Assembly: GCA_016200005.1 (NCBI GenBank)
Contig: JACQFP010000086.1
Location: 1-64,000, forward strand
Direction: 5' to 3'
Origin: Verrucomicrobiota bacterium
Lineage (GTDB): Bacteria > Verrucomicrobiota > Verrucomicrobiia > Limisphaerales > PALSA-1396
Length of the DNA stretch: 64,000 nucleotides
The notes below the pieces were generated by a model that was given only the letters and a program-made list of their open reading frames with translations, had not been told where the DNA came from and ran no database searches. Positions 44,777 to 53,521 of this stretch are shown piece by piece (within the stretch, counting starts at the first letter, position 1; the number at the start of each line of letters is the position of its first letter). Made by a program: the position numbers and the translations under genes.

Positions 44777-45916
44777 ATGAAAACGGCAAATGGAAAAATT
44801 ATTGTGCTCGCCAGTGTCTTGCTGGCATCGACCCCCGGTGTGGCGCCGGCGCAAGACCCGGTGCAAGTCGCGCCCGAAACCTACAAGGTGGTGCTCGACA
44901 CCCCGCGCGTCCGTGTGCTCGAAATCAAGCTGCCGCCCGGTGGCAAGTCACCGATGCATTCGCACCCTGCTTTTATCATCTACAGTTTCAATGCGAACAA
45001 AACGAAATTTACTTTGCCCGACGGTACCACCCGCGAGGTGTCCATGAAGCCGGGTGAAATCGCCTGGAGTGAAGCCACCTCTCATGCTGCCGAGAATGTG
45101 GGCGGCACCGCGGCCCACATTCTCAACATTGAACTCAAGGAGCCGCCGGCCAAGACCAAAATCTCGCTCCAATCTCGGATGGATCCCGTCAGGGTGAACC
45201 CGGGGAAATACAAAGCTGTGTTCGAAAACGAGCGGGTGCGTGTGCTGGAGTACCGCGACAAGCCTGGTGATAAGGCCCTGATGCACTCGCACCCCGACCA
45301 CCTTGTTTATGCCTTGAGTGATTTGCAGCGCCGATTCACTTTTCCCGACGGCAAAACCGCTGACCTCAGGCAGGAGGGTGGCAGCGCGGTCTGGGTAAAT
45401 GCCGAAACCCATGCCGGGGAAAATACCGGCCAGACCGACACACACGTCTTGATCGTGGAATTGAAAGACCAACCCGCCGCACACACTTCCTCCGCATCAA
45501 GTGCATCGGCGGGTGCGATGAGTGTGCGATTCCAGGATGCGAAATGGGAAAAGATGCTGCCTGAACTCGAAAAAGATTCACCGGAGATTTCCATTCTGCG
45601 GGTGGACCCGAAGACACAGGCCGCGCAGCTTCTTATCCGCACCCCAGCCGCGATGCATGTGCCCAAACACTGGCACGCGGCCAATGAGACACACACCATG
45701 ATCATCGGCACGGCGACTTTCGAATGTGACGGCGAGCGGGTGACCCTCGGCCCGGGTTCATTTAATTACATTCCCGGCAAAATGGTTCACCAGGCCTGGA
45801 CCTCCGCCGGCAGCGTTGTGTTCATCACCGTGGACCACGCTTGGGACATCAACTGGGTGGAAGGCCCGCCGAAAGCGTCGGATGTGGGCGTTGCTCCTCC
45901 CGACCCGGCAAAGTAA
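44777..45916 (+). CDS. secreted triple-cupin protein
   Basis: The 379-aa protein has a signal peptide (about residues 1-26) and three cupin domains. Domains 1 (about 33-120) and 2 (about 137-230) are close copies, with RVRVLEIKLPPG/RVRVLEYRDKPG, MHSHP at the first cupin motif, and FTLPDG/FTFPDG. Domain 3 (about 250-360) is different, with HVPKHWHAANETHTMIIG and PGKMVHQAW, like ChrR/DUF4437-type cupins. The His sets suggest metal sites. A strong AAAGGAG ribosome site precedes the ATG. It lies 75 nt downstream of the TPR gene; the substrate is unknown. Confidence 0.8.
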   Translation: MKTANGKIIVLASVLLASTPGVAPAQDPVQVAPETYKVVLDTPRVRVLEIKLPPGGKSPMHSHPAFIIYSFNANKTKFTLPDGTTREVSMKPGEIAWSEATSHAAENVGGTAAHILNIELKEPPAKTKISLQSRMDPVRVNPGKYKAVFENERVRVLEYRDKPGDKALMHSHPDHLVYALSDLQRRFTFPDGKTADLRQEGGSAVWVNAETHAGENTGQTDTHVLIVELKDQPAAHTSSASSASAGAMSVRFQDAKWEKMLPELEKDSPEISILRVDPKTQAAQLLIRTPAAMHVPKHWHAANETHTMIIGTATFECDGERVTLGPGSFNYIPGKMVHQAWTSAGSVVFITVDHAWDINWVEGPPKASDVGVAPPDPAK

Positions 45917-46068
45917 GGGACGGCGCCATGAATGCAGAGTCCAATGGCATCCCCCCATTTTCCTGGTGGCCTTGTTTTTGGCAACCAGTGCGAAGAGTGT
46001 GCAGGAACCGGACGTAATGAAACCCGAAGTTCGTTTCGGTAACGTCGCCGACGCGGAGGAAAGACCCT

Positions 46069-47091
46069 ATGTTAAGGACACATCTGTGTGAATTGCTGGG
46101 CATTGAGGTGCCGATCCTCTCGGCGCCCATGGGCCCGAACATCAGCGGCCCGGAACTGGCCGCCGCCGTGAGCAATGCCGGCGGCCTGGGCATCATGCAG
46201 GCGCAATTGGCCCCGCCGCCGTTGTTGCGGCAGGAGATTTATCGCCTGCGCGAATTGACCGACAAGCCCTTCGGCGTGAATTTCATTTTGCACTTTCCGC
46301 ACCAGGAAAGCATCGCGGTTTGCCTGCAAGAGCGCGTGCCGGTCTTGATGTTTTTTTGGGGCGATCCGTCACCGTTCGTCGCGCGGGCACATGCGGCTGG
46401 CGCGAAAGTGCTTCATCAGGTCGGCTCGGTTGAGGGCGCACGTCAGGCCACTCGCGCGGGCGTGGACGTCCTCGTTGCCCAAGGCGTGGAAGCGGGCGGC
46501 CACCTCGCGGGCGAGGTAACGACGATGGCACTGGTGCCGCGGGTGGTGGATGCCGTCGCGCCGACACCGATGGTGGCGGCGGACGGCATCGCCGATGCGC
46601 GCGGACTCGTGGCTGCGCTGGCGTCGGGTGCCGAGGCGGTCATGCTCGGCACACGATTTCTGGCGACCCCCGAGGCCAACGCGCATCCGGTTTACAAAAT
46701 GAAACTCGTCGCGGCCACGGAGGAAGACACGGTGCGCACGACGTTGTTCGGGCACGAATGGCCCAACGCGCCGCATCGCACGCTGCGCACGCCGTTCGTG
46801 CGGGAGTGGCTGGGGCAGGAAGCCCGGGCGCAGGAGTCACGGCCCGATGAACCGTTGATTGGCCAGACGCGCGTTGCGGGTCAAACGATTCCGCTGCCGC
46901 GTTTCATGGGTTTGCCACCGTGCGCCGATGCGAGCGGTGACGTTGAGTCCATGAATTTTCTCGCGGGCCAGAGCGTCGGCCTGGTGCACGAAATCAAACC
47001 GGCCGCCGCAATCGTCTGCGAGATGGTCGAGCAGGCAACCCAGATCATCGGGCAGCGTCTCAATAACGCGCTCGGCGCAGCGAGCGTGTGA
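46069..47091 (+). CDS. nitronate monooxygenase-family (2-nitropropane dioxygenase-like) flavoprotein
   Basis: The 340-aa protein has the NMO-type TIM barrel: LCELLGIEVPILSAPMG at the start, GGLGIMQAQL, GVEAGGHLAGE (FMN-phosphate strand), PMVAADGIADARGLVAAL, and GAEAVMLGTRFLATPEA. Length and motifs fit nitronate monooxygenase or enoyl-reductase-like class members using FMN. A GGAGG-type ribosome site precedes the ATG. In class I enzymes the catalytic His is in the GGH element, which is present. The true substrate is uncertain, since many relatives act on other compounds. Confidence 0.82.
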   Translation: MLRTHLCELLGIEVPILSAPMGPNISGPELAAAVSNAGGLGIMQAQLAPPPLLRQEIYRLRELTDKPFGVNFILHFPHQESIAVCLQERVPVLMFFWGDPSPFVARAHAAGAKVLHQVGSVEGARQATRAGVDVLVAQGVEAGGHLAGEVTTMALVPRVVDAVAPTPMVAADGIADARGLVAALASGAEAVMLGTRFLATPEANAHPVYKMKLVAATEEDTVRTTLFGHEWPNAPHRTLRTPFVREWLGQEARAQESRPDEPLIGQTRVAGQTIPLPRFMGLPPCADASGDVESMNFLAGQSVGLVHEIKPAAAIVCEMVEQATQIIGQRLNNALGAASV

Positions 47092-47187
47092 GGCTTGAAC
47101 TGCGACCAGATGAGAGACCGCCGAGAAATACGGGAGCGGCGAATTTATTCGCAACCGCGCAATGGAATTTAATCTGAGGCAAACATT

Positions 47188-48006
47188 ATGAGCAATCCCG
47201 GTGATGATAAAGTCTTCAACGGCTCGATTCCGAAGCTTTACGAAACGTATCTGGTGACGTTGATTTTCGCGCCCTACGCAGCAGACCTGGCGAATCGACT
47301 GACTTCGCGAACGCCTACCCGCGTGCTCGAGATGGCCGCCGGCACGGGTGTCCTGACTCGCCGGCTGGCATCCGTTTTACCCGAAAGCGTCTCGGTCGTC
47401 GCCACCGACCTGAATCGGCCGATGCTGGAACTGGCTCGCGCGATTGGAACCAAGCGCCCAGTCGAGTGGCGTCACGCTGATGCCCTGCAACTACCCTTCG
47501 CGGACGAAACGTTTGACGCTGTCGTGTGCCAGTTTGGTGTCATGTTCTTCCCTGAAAAGTCGAAGGCGTTTTCGGAGGCGCGTCGGGTCCTCAGGCCGGG
47601 AGGCGTCTTTATTTTCAACGTGTGGGACCGGATCGAAGAAAACCAATTTGCTGAAACCGTGACGGTGGCACTGGAACCGCTGTTTCCCAAGGACCCACCG
47701 CGCTTCCTGGCTCGCACACCCCACGGCTATTACGACCGTTCGACCATCGAACGAGACCTTGCCAAAGGCGGTTTCACTGCGTCACCGCAAATGGATACCG
47801 TTGCCGCCCGCAGTCGGGCAGAATCTCCACGCATCCCGGCGGTCGCCTACTGCCAGGGGACGCCGCTGCGCAACGAGATTGAAGCGCGCGACGGCTCGCA
47901 GCTCGGCGAAGCAACGAAGCGGGCGGCGGAAGCGATCGCCCGGCGATTCGGGCGCGGCGTTGTGGACGGGAAGATTCAGGCGCACATTGTGACCATGGAA
48001 AACTAG
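47188..48006 (+). CDS. class I SAM methyltransferase (UbiE-like)
   Basis: The 272-aa protein has VLEMAAGTGVLTRRLA (motif I), VATDLNRPMLELAR and WRHADALQLPFADETFDAVVCQFGVMFF (motifs II and III), as in ubiquinone/menaquinone-type and type 11 methyltransferases. The C-terminal 80 residues carry no recognised family. It lies between the flavoprotein and VOC genes, 14 nt before the latter. The substrate is a small molecule or lipid, not determined. Confidence 0.8.
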   Translation: MSNPGDDKVFNGSIPKLYETYLVTLIFAPYAADLANRLTSRTPTRVLEMAAGTGVLTRRLASVLPESVSVVATDLNRPMLELARAIGTKRPVEWRHADALQLPFADETFDAVVCQFGVMFFPEKSKAFSEARRVLRPGGVFIFNVWDRIEENQFAETVTVALEPLFPKDPPRFLARTPHGYYDRSTIERDLAKGGFTASPQMDTVAARSRAESPRIPAVAYCQGTPLRNEIEARDGSQLGEATKRAAEAIARRFGRGVVDGKIQAHIVTMEN

Positions 48007-48020
48007 TTGGCGGTTGAAAC

Positions 48021-48482
48021 ATGCATCTGTACGAAACGCATATCCCGGTCGCAGATACAAACGTTTCCGAGGTTTTTTACCGGGAAGTGGTGGGGTTGCC
48101 TTTCGCTTATCGCGATCCGACCCGGGACATTGTGTTTATGTGGGCGGATGAGAAAAAGAAAGGCATGATCGGATTGTGGGGGCCGACCACGGGATTCGGA
48201 CGGCAAAACGGGATCATTACTCCATGCCATTTTGCATTCGCGGTTTTGTTCGAAGAGTTGCTGGGCGCAATCGAGAAGTTGAACGAATGCGGAATCGAAA
48301 CCCGCGGATTTGGTGGCGAGCCGTGCGGCGAACCCAGTGTGATTGGGTGGATGCCCGCGGCGCAAATCTATTTTCGCGATCCGGACGGGCATTCGCTGGA
48401 ATTCATCTCAATTCTGCCGGACCCACCAAACCCAAGCTTTCATGGGCCTTACTCCGAATGGAGAAAATTGACCACAGACTAG
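48021..48482 (+). CDS. VOC/glyoxalase superfamily protein
   Basis: The 153-aa protein shows two VOC halves: HLYETHIPVADTNVSEVFYREVVGLPF at the start with a candidate metal His (H7), and FRDPDGHSLEFISIL near the end with the candidate Glu. The middle has CHFAFAVLFEEL. It fits the fosfomycin-resistance/lactoylglutathione-lyase-like small enzymes. The function cannot be narrowed from sequence; it follows the methyltransferase gene after 14 nt. Confidence 0.78.
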   Translation: MHLYETHIPVADTNVSEVFYREVVGLPFAYRDPTRDIVFMWADEKKKGMIGLWGPTTGFGRQNGIITPCHFAFAVLFEELLGAIEKLNECGIETRGFGGEPCGEPSVIGWMPAAQIYFRDPDGHSLEFISILPDPPNPSFHGPYSEWRKLTTD

Positions 48483-48590
48483 CTTAGCGAACGTGATTGC
48501 GTGTTCTGCGTGGCGAACTAACGAAACAGCCGTCCGGGTGTTTGTGTGATTGACGATTGGCGATAGCGGACCAACGATTGTGACAGATTT

Positions 48591-49385
48591 ATGACTACGT
48601 TTAACGACGCCCTCGAAACCATCTTGAAGCGCGATCGCGCAGTCGTGCTGCTCGGCCTGGCAGGTGTGACCGCGCTGGCATGGAGTTATCTCTTCTACGA
48701 CGCGTGGCACATGCAACACCCGGAGACCGGCCTGGCATTGTGTTGTGTCCCACAAACTCACGCCTGGACGGCGCGCGAAGTTTTTTTCCTGTTCCTGATG
48801 TGGACGTTGATGATGGTCGCAATGATGGTGCCGTCGGTTGCGCCAATGGTGTTGATGGTTGCCAACCTCAATCGAAAACGGCGGCTGCAGGAAAACCCGT
48901 GTGTCCCGACGGGAATGTTTCTGCTGGGCTATCTGGCGGTGTGGACGATTTTCAGCGCGCTGGCCGCCCTCGCGCAATGGGCCTTGCACGCGACCGCGCT
49001 GCTATCACCCATGATGGTCAGCACCAGCCCGATCCTCGGCGGCCTTCTGCTGATTGCCGCCGGCGTGTTCCAATGGACGCCGCTCAAGAACGCCTGCCTG
49101 ACTCATTGCCGCTCGCCGTTGAGTTTTCTGATGACCGATTGGCGCGAAGGCAGCCGCGGCGCATTCTTCATGGGGCTCAAGCACGGCGCGTACTGCACCG
49201 GTTGTTGCTGGATTCTGATGGCTCTGTTGTTTGTGGCCGGCGTGATGAACCTGTGGTGGGTCGCCATTCTCGCCATCTTTGTGCTCGTGGAAAAAATCGC
49301 GCCGAAAGGGCTTGTGATCGGCCGGAGTGCCGGGGTGTTGTTCGCGTTTTGGGGCGCGTGGTTAATCGTTGATCGAATGATTTGA
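48591..49385 (+). CDS. DUF2182 family membrane protein
   Basis: The 264-aa integral membrane protein has about six hydrophobic segments and the family motifs MWTLMMVAMMVPSVAPMVL, NACLTHCRSP, the HGAYCTGCCW cluster and VEKIAPKG. The Cys/His pairs in membrane-boundary loops suggest metal binding. DUF2182 genes normally adjoin DUF1326 genes; the DUF1326 gene here is at 42309, so the pair has been pulled apart by five genes or the cluster is an expanded operon. No biochemical role is established. Confidence 0.85.
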   Translation: MTTFNDALETILKRDRAVVLLGLAGVTALAWSYLFYDAWHMQHPETGLALCCVPQTHAWTAREVFFLFLMWTLMMVAMMVPSVAPMVLMVANLNRKRRLQENPCVPTGMFLLGYLAVWTIFSALAALAQWALHATALLSPMMVSTSPILGGLLLIAAGVFQWTPLKNACLTHCRSPLSFLMTDWREGSRGAFFMGLKHGAYCTGCCWILMALLFVAGVMNLWWVAILAIFVLVEKIAPKGLVIGRSAGVLFAFWGAWLIVDRMI

Positions 49386-49400
49386 GCTGCGATGATTGCT

Positions 49401-50225
49401 TCAGGTTGAGCGCTGCGGTTTCTCGAATCCCAACTCACCCAACCACGGCAGTCGCCGGCGCACGGCGGGTTTCAAGCCGAATGGTTCGATGGCGTGCTGG
49501 CGGATGTGAGCGATGGCGTCGTCCACCGAGTCCGTTGCATAAATCAACTTGAGGTCCTCGGGACTGATGGTGCCCGCGCGGGCCATCTTCTGGATGAAGC
49601 CGGTCAGCCCGTGCCAGTAATCCGTCCCCATCATGACGATGGGAAAGTGTTGAATCTTGCCGGTCTGAATCAGCGTCAGCGCCTCGAACAGTTCGTCCAC
49701 CGTGCCCGCCCCGCCGGGGAAGACGACGAAAGCGTAACTGTATTTGATGAGCAACGTTTTACGGACGAAGAAATAGTACAAGGTCACGGAGCGGTCGAGG
49801 TAGGAGTTTGACTTTTGCTCGAAGGGAAGCTCGATGTTGCACCCGACAGAACGTCCGCCCGCGTCTTTCGCGCCGCGATTGGCGGCCTCCATGATGCCCG
49901 GACCGCCGCCGGTCATGATCGTGAAACCGAGCCGCGCCGTCGCCGCGCCCATCTGCCGTGCCAACTGGTAATACGGATCACCTTCGCGCGTACGCGCCGA
50001 ACCGAACATGGTGACGCATGGCCCGACGAAATGAAGCACGCGAAATCCGCGCAGAAAATCCCGCATCACCCGGAGCAGGGTCACCAATTCACTGGTGCGC
50101 GAGCGCGGCCCTTCGAGCATCAGCCGATCGGCCTCGCCACTCGCGGCACCGGGCGCGGCCGCATTCGCCGGGTGCGACTCGCCCGCCCGGTGGTCGTTGG
50201 GAAACTCGTCAATCTCTGGTTTCAT
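49401..50225 (-). CDS. LOG family protein (cytokinin riboside 5'-monophosphate phosphoribohydrolase-like)
   Basis: The 274-aa protein has the LOG signature pair: TMFGSARTREGDP, then GGGPGIMEAANRGA and PGGAGTVDELFE. Such Rossmann-fold enzymes hydrolyse nucleoside 5'-monophosphates to base and ribose phosphate. I start at ATG 50225, since longer options add an unlikely basic extension. It is convergent with the DUF2182 gene and shares its strand with the ROK gene upstream. Confidence 0.85.
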   Translation of the reverse strand: MKPEIDEFPNDHRAGESHPANAAAPGAASGEADRLMLEGPRSRTSELVTLLRVMRDFLRGFRVLHFVGPCVTMFGSARTREGDPYYQLARQMGAATARLGFTIMTGGGPGIMEAANRGAKDAGGRSVGCNIELPFEQKSNSYLDRSVTLYYFFVRKTLLIKYSYAFVVFPGGAGTVDELFEALTLIQTGKIQHFPIVMMGTDYWHGLTGFIQKMARAGTISPEDLKLIYATDSVDDAIAHIRQHAIEPFGLKPAVRRRLPWLGELGFEKPQRST

Positions 50226-50312
50226 GCTCCCCCAGATTACGGTGGCGCCCCGGCTTTGAACAGCCCATCTGATCGGGGATTTCGGAATTTGAAGTGAGCC
50301 GCCCAACGGCGG

Positions 50313-51239
50313 CTAGGTAATCGTTTTGCCCGCCCTGGCGAGCAACAGCGCGCCCACGGGCACCGCGTCTTCGCCCAGTTGCGCAAGACAAACACGCGGT
50401 CCGGGGGCAAACGCCTCCATCACGTAGCTGCGCAGCGCATTTTCAACCGCCGTCCGCAATGGCTCGCCCACCAGCGACAATCCACCGCCCATGACGATGA
50501 CTTCGGGATGAAACAAATGCACGACGTGCGACAAGGCAAAGGCCAGGTCCTGCGCCGTCTCCTGGAGAATCCGCCGGGCCGCTCCGTCGCCCTGCAGCAA
50601 GGCGGCAGCGAGGTGTTTCGCCTCGCCACCGGGGCTTCCACGGACGAACCGATTAAGCGCACTTTCCGGCTCGGTTGTTTTCAGCGCGCGAATTTTTTCG
50701 TCCACCGCCCAGCCCGAACAGCGGGATTCGACGGTCGTCTTGTCGCGTTCCAGCAGCACGTGACCAAACTCCACCTCGCCCGGCTTTGCGCCGTGATAGA
50801 TTTTCCCGTCCACCACCAGTCCCCCCCCCACGCCGCTACCCATGTTGAAGTAGAAAGCCGGGTTGCATCCGCGGCCTGCGCCGCGCAAGGCTTCACCAAG
50901 CGCCGCTGCGTTCGAGTCGTTCTCCACCACCACGGGCGCGTTGGTGAGCGAATGAAGCCAGTCGCCCAGTTCAAAATCCGTCCAACCTTCGACCTGGTGC
51001 GAGCAACAGATTTTTCCCGTTCGCCAATCCACCGGCCCGCCAAAGCCGACGCCAATGGCGGCGAGCTGTGTGCTTTTCAATTCGCCAAGCGCCGATTCGA
51101 TCTGACGGCGTATGCCGACGCCCCCTTCGGCTGGATTCACGCTGACGCGATGACGTTGAATGATGCTCGCCTGCTGGTCGCCCACCACGATTTGCAATTT
51201 GCTGCCGCCGATTTCGATGGCGAGATACACTTGCTTCAT
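50313..51239 (-). CDS. ROK family sugar kinase or regulator-like protein, reduced zinc motif
   Basis: The 308-aa protein begins with the ATP-binding AIEIGGSKLQIVVGD and has GFGGPVDWRTG, VVENDSNAAALGE (the catalytic Asp in END), NMGSGVGGGLVVDG and VIMGGGLSLVGEPL, all ROK features. The usual zinc cluster (HxxxxxxxxxCxCGxxGC) is reduced to GHVLL...SRCSGWAVDE, with a single Cys. It likely phosphorylates a hexose or an N-acetylhexosamine. There is no DNA-binding N-terminus, so it is an enzyme rather than an NagC-type repressor. Confidence 0.83.
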   Translation of the reverse strand: MKQVYLAIEIGGSKLQIVVGDQQASIIQRHRVSVNPAEGGVGIRRQIESALGELKSTQLAAIGVGFGGPVDWRTGKICCSHQVEGWTDFELGDWLHSLTNAPVVVENDSNAAALGEALRGAGRGCNPAFYFNMGSGVGGGLVVDGKIYHGAKPGEVEFGHVLLERDKTTVESRCSGWAVDEKIRALKTTEPESALNRFVRGSPGGEAKHLAAALLQGDGAARRILQETAQDLAFALSHVVHLFHPEVIVMGGGLSLVGEPLRTAVENALRSYVMEAFAPGPRVCLAQLGEDAVPVGALLLARAGKTIT

Positions 51240-51419
51240 GCGTTTTATTCAGCCACAGATCGGCGAAGAGGAAACGCGGAAAAATAGGGCGGAAGGTGTC
51301 AGGGACACAAAACCGTTGACCCGTTGCGGCTGTCCACTGTCCTTAAATCCTGCGTCAGAAGGGTGCGAAGTGTCGCTAAACTCCGCAACCGCTGAAGCAG
51401 TTGTTGGGGCAAACATATC
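51240..51419. other. gene-free stretch between ROK and DegT genes
   Basis: 180 nt with no convincing frame. It has a purine-rich segment with GGCGAAGAGGAAACGCGG that resembles the degenerate short repeats of these genomes, but no hairpin or promoter I can support. Confidence 0.3.
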
Positions 51420-52610
51420 TTACGGCTTTTGCAGTTGCCGGATGCTGGCGATCAAATAGTCAAGGGCTTCGCGGGTTTGGCGCGGGTTGATGGGAAGCGT
51501 GACGAGGCGCTCGGCCATGGCTTCGGCCACGGGGAATTGTCCCTTCTTGAAACCACGTTTCCGAAAAGCGGTTGAGTAATGCAGCGGGGTGTAATGCGTG
51601 CCGACTTTGATGCCGCGTTCGTGCAGCATCGCGTAAATAAAATCGTCGCGGCTCATTCCGAATTCGGCGGGAATGATTTGCACGGGGTAAAGGTGGAAGA
51701 CGTGTTTGTTGCCCGGCGCAACCGTCGGCAACGTCAATCCCGGCACGTCGCGGAGTCCAGCAGTCAGATAGGCGGCGTTGTCGATGCGGCGTTGGTTGAG
51801 CGTGTCGAGTTTCTTCAACTGGATGATGCCGACGGCCGCCTGCATGTCCGTCATGCGGAAGTTGTAGCCGCAGTCATCGAAATCCTGCCACCAAAACCGT
51901 TTGCCCATCGGGAACTTCGTCTCGTCGAGCGAACAATATTTCGTGCTCTTGCCATAGACGCGCGTGCAATGGGAACGGTAGAGCGCAATTTTTTCAAACA
52001 GCGCGGCGTCGTTGGTGACGATCATGCCGCCCTCGCCCAGCGTGGACATATTTTTCTGTTCGTGAAAACTGAAGCAGCCGGTCGTCCCAATGCTGCCGGC
52101 CTTGCGTCCTTTGTATTCCGCGCCGACCGCGTGGCAGGCATCTTCAATCACCGCAAACCCGTGTCGCTTGGCGAGCGCGAGAATGGCGTTCATCTCGCAG
52201 CACTGGCCATAAAGGTGGACCGGCAGCACGGCCCTCGTGTTGGGCGTAAGTTTCTCCTCCAGCTTTTTCGGATCGAGGTTGCAGGTAACAGGATCGATAT
52301 CAACGAAATCAACTTCAGCGCCGAGCGTCGCACCGGCGGCGGCAGTGGCGATCCACGTCAACGGCGTGGTTAGGACGCGGTCGCCGCGTTTGATGTCGAG
52401 GGCGACGAGCGACAGGAAGAGCGCCGCGGTGCCGTTGCTGCAGGCGCGGGCGTGAGTCGTGCCGCAATACGCGGCGAAGTCCTTCTCAAACTGGATGCAC
52501 GCGTCACCGCTCGTTGGCGCGCCCTGGCGCAACACTTCGATCATGGCGCGCTCTTCCTCCGGGCCGTATTCGCTGCCGAATTTGATTTGCAGATCGTGTT
52601 GAATCTTCAT
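51420..52610 (-). CDS. DegT/DnrJ/EryC1/StrS-type sugar aminotransferase
   Basis: The 396-aa protein has the family pattern: NGTAALFLSLVALDIKRGD, VLTTPLTWIATAAA, DIDPVTCNLDPKKLEEKLT, AVIEDACHAVGAEYKGRKAGS, and the PLP-lysine region FSFHEQKNMSTLGEGGM. It transfers an amino group to a keto sugar. I use the ATG at 52610 (MKIQHDLQIK). The next gene upstream, 4 nt away, is an RmlD-like reductase, so the pair probably makes a nucleotide amino-deoxysugar, inferred. Confidence 0.9.
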   Translation of the reverse strand: MKIQHDLQIKFGSEYGPEEERAMIEVLRQGAPTSGDACIQFEKDFAAYCGTTHARACSNGTAALFLSLVALDIKRGDRVLTTPLTWIATAAAGATLGAEVDFVDIDPVTCNLDPKKLEEKLTPNTRAVLPVHLYGQCCEMNAILALAKRHGFAVIEDACHAVGAEYKGRKAGSIGTTGCFSFHEQKNMSTLGEGGMIVTNDAALFEKIALYRSHCTRVYGKSTKYCSLDETKFPMGKRFWWQDFDDCGYNFRMTDMQAAVGIIQLKKLDTLNQRRIDNAAYLTAGLRDVPGLTLPTVAPGNKHVFHLYPVQIIPAEFGMSRDDFIYAMLHERGIKVGTHYTPLHYSTAFRKRGFKKGQFPVAEAMAERLVTLPINPRQTREALDYLIASIRQLQKP

Positions 52611-52614
52611 GCGC

Positions 52615-53520
52615 TCAAGGCGAGGTGATTCTTCTTGATTGCAGCGCCAACGCAAGTCCTTCGTCGAGACTGAGCATCGGCGTCTTAAGTTCGGCGCGGG
52701 CCTTGGTGTTGTCGAGCGAAACATTTCTGGGTCGGGGCGCGCGGCCCGGCATGTCGCTGGAATCCGTGGCGATGATTTGCTGTTTCGGAAAACCGAGACG
52801 CACAGCAATACGCTGCGCCATTGCGAAACGGCTGAGACTGTCGTTGCCGGCGAGGTGAAAAATGCCGGAGTGACTACCTACGGCCAGTTCGATCAATGCG
52901 CGCGCGACGGTGATGACATCAACCGGTGTGCGGATTTCGTTGGTGGGGAAAGTAACTTCGCGACCGGCTTTGAGCGTTGGAATCATGGTCGCCAGAAAAG
53001 AGTTGCCCTGGCTCAGCATCGGCAATCCGACGACGAGCGAGAGGCGGGCAATGATGCCGCTCGCGCCCAGTAGTGACACGATTTTTTCGGCTTCAACCTT
53101 GGTGGTTGCGTAGAAGTTGACGGGCCGGGGCATGTCCGTTTCACGATACGGCGCGTGTTCGCCATCGAACACCGTATCGCTGGAACAGAAAACCAGTTTG
53201 GCGCCGCTGCTCGCGCAGAGGTCGGCCAGCGTTTGCGTGATCCCGACGTTCACCTCACGGGCGATTTGCTGATGCGTCTCGCAATAATCAATGCTGGCCA
53301 GCGCGGCGGTGTGGATCACGGCGTCAGGTCGCACGCTCTGAAAAGTCTGACGGAGTTGTTCGGCCTCGGCGGAGTTGACCACGTGCCAATGCAAGTTCCT
53401 GCGCGGAGACGGGCCAGATTCGCGGGACAGCGCGTGCAATTCGCAATCGGGGTCAGCCTGCCAGATGACGTTGCTCGCCACGAAGCCATTGGCCCCGGTA
53501 ATGAGGATGCGTTTCGCCAT
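52615..53520 (-). CDS. RmlD-like NAD(P)-dependent sugar reductase/epimerase
   Basis: The 301-aa short-chain dehydrogenase-like protein has the nucleotide-binding GANGFVASN start, VIHTAALASIDYCE, VFCSSDTVFDGEHAPYRE and YATTKVEAEKIV with the catalytic Y-x3-K. The pattern fits dTDP-4-dehydrorhamnose reductase and related extended SDR enzymes. It starts at ATG 53520, next to the MFS gene (1-nt gap). It lies upstream of the DegT aminotransferase on the same strand, so a joint amino- or deoxysugar pathway is likely. Confidence 0.85.
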   Translation of the reverse strand: MAKRILITGANGFVASNVIWQADPDCELHALSRESGPSPRRNLHWHVVNSAEAEQLRQTFQSVRPDAVIHTAALASIDYCETHQQIAREVNVGITQTLADLCASSGAKLVFCSSDTVFDGEHAPYRETDMPRPVNFYATTKVEAEKIVSLLGASGIIARLSLVVGLPMLSQGNSFLATMIPTLKAGREVTFPTNEIRTPVDVITVARALIELAVGSHSGIFHLAGNDSLSRFAMAQRIAVRLGFPKQQIIATDSSDMPGRAPRPRNVSLDNTKARAELKTPMLSLDEGLALALQSRRITSP

Positions 53521-53521
53521 G

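Noticed and set aside
45940-46068. Signal-peptide-like FLVALFLATSAKS coding in the gap before the flavoprotein gene
   Set aside because: No start or length supports a gene; the frame is 60 residues at most and the segment may be a relic.
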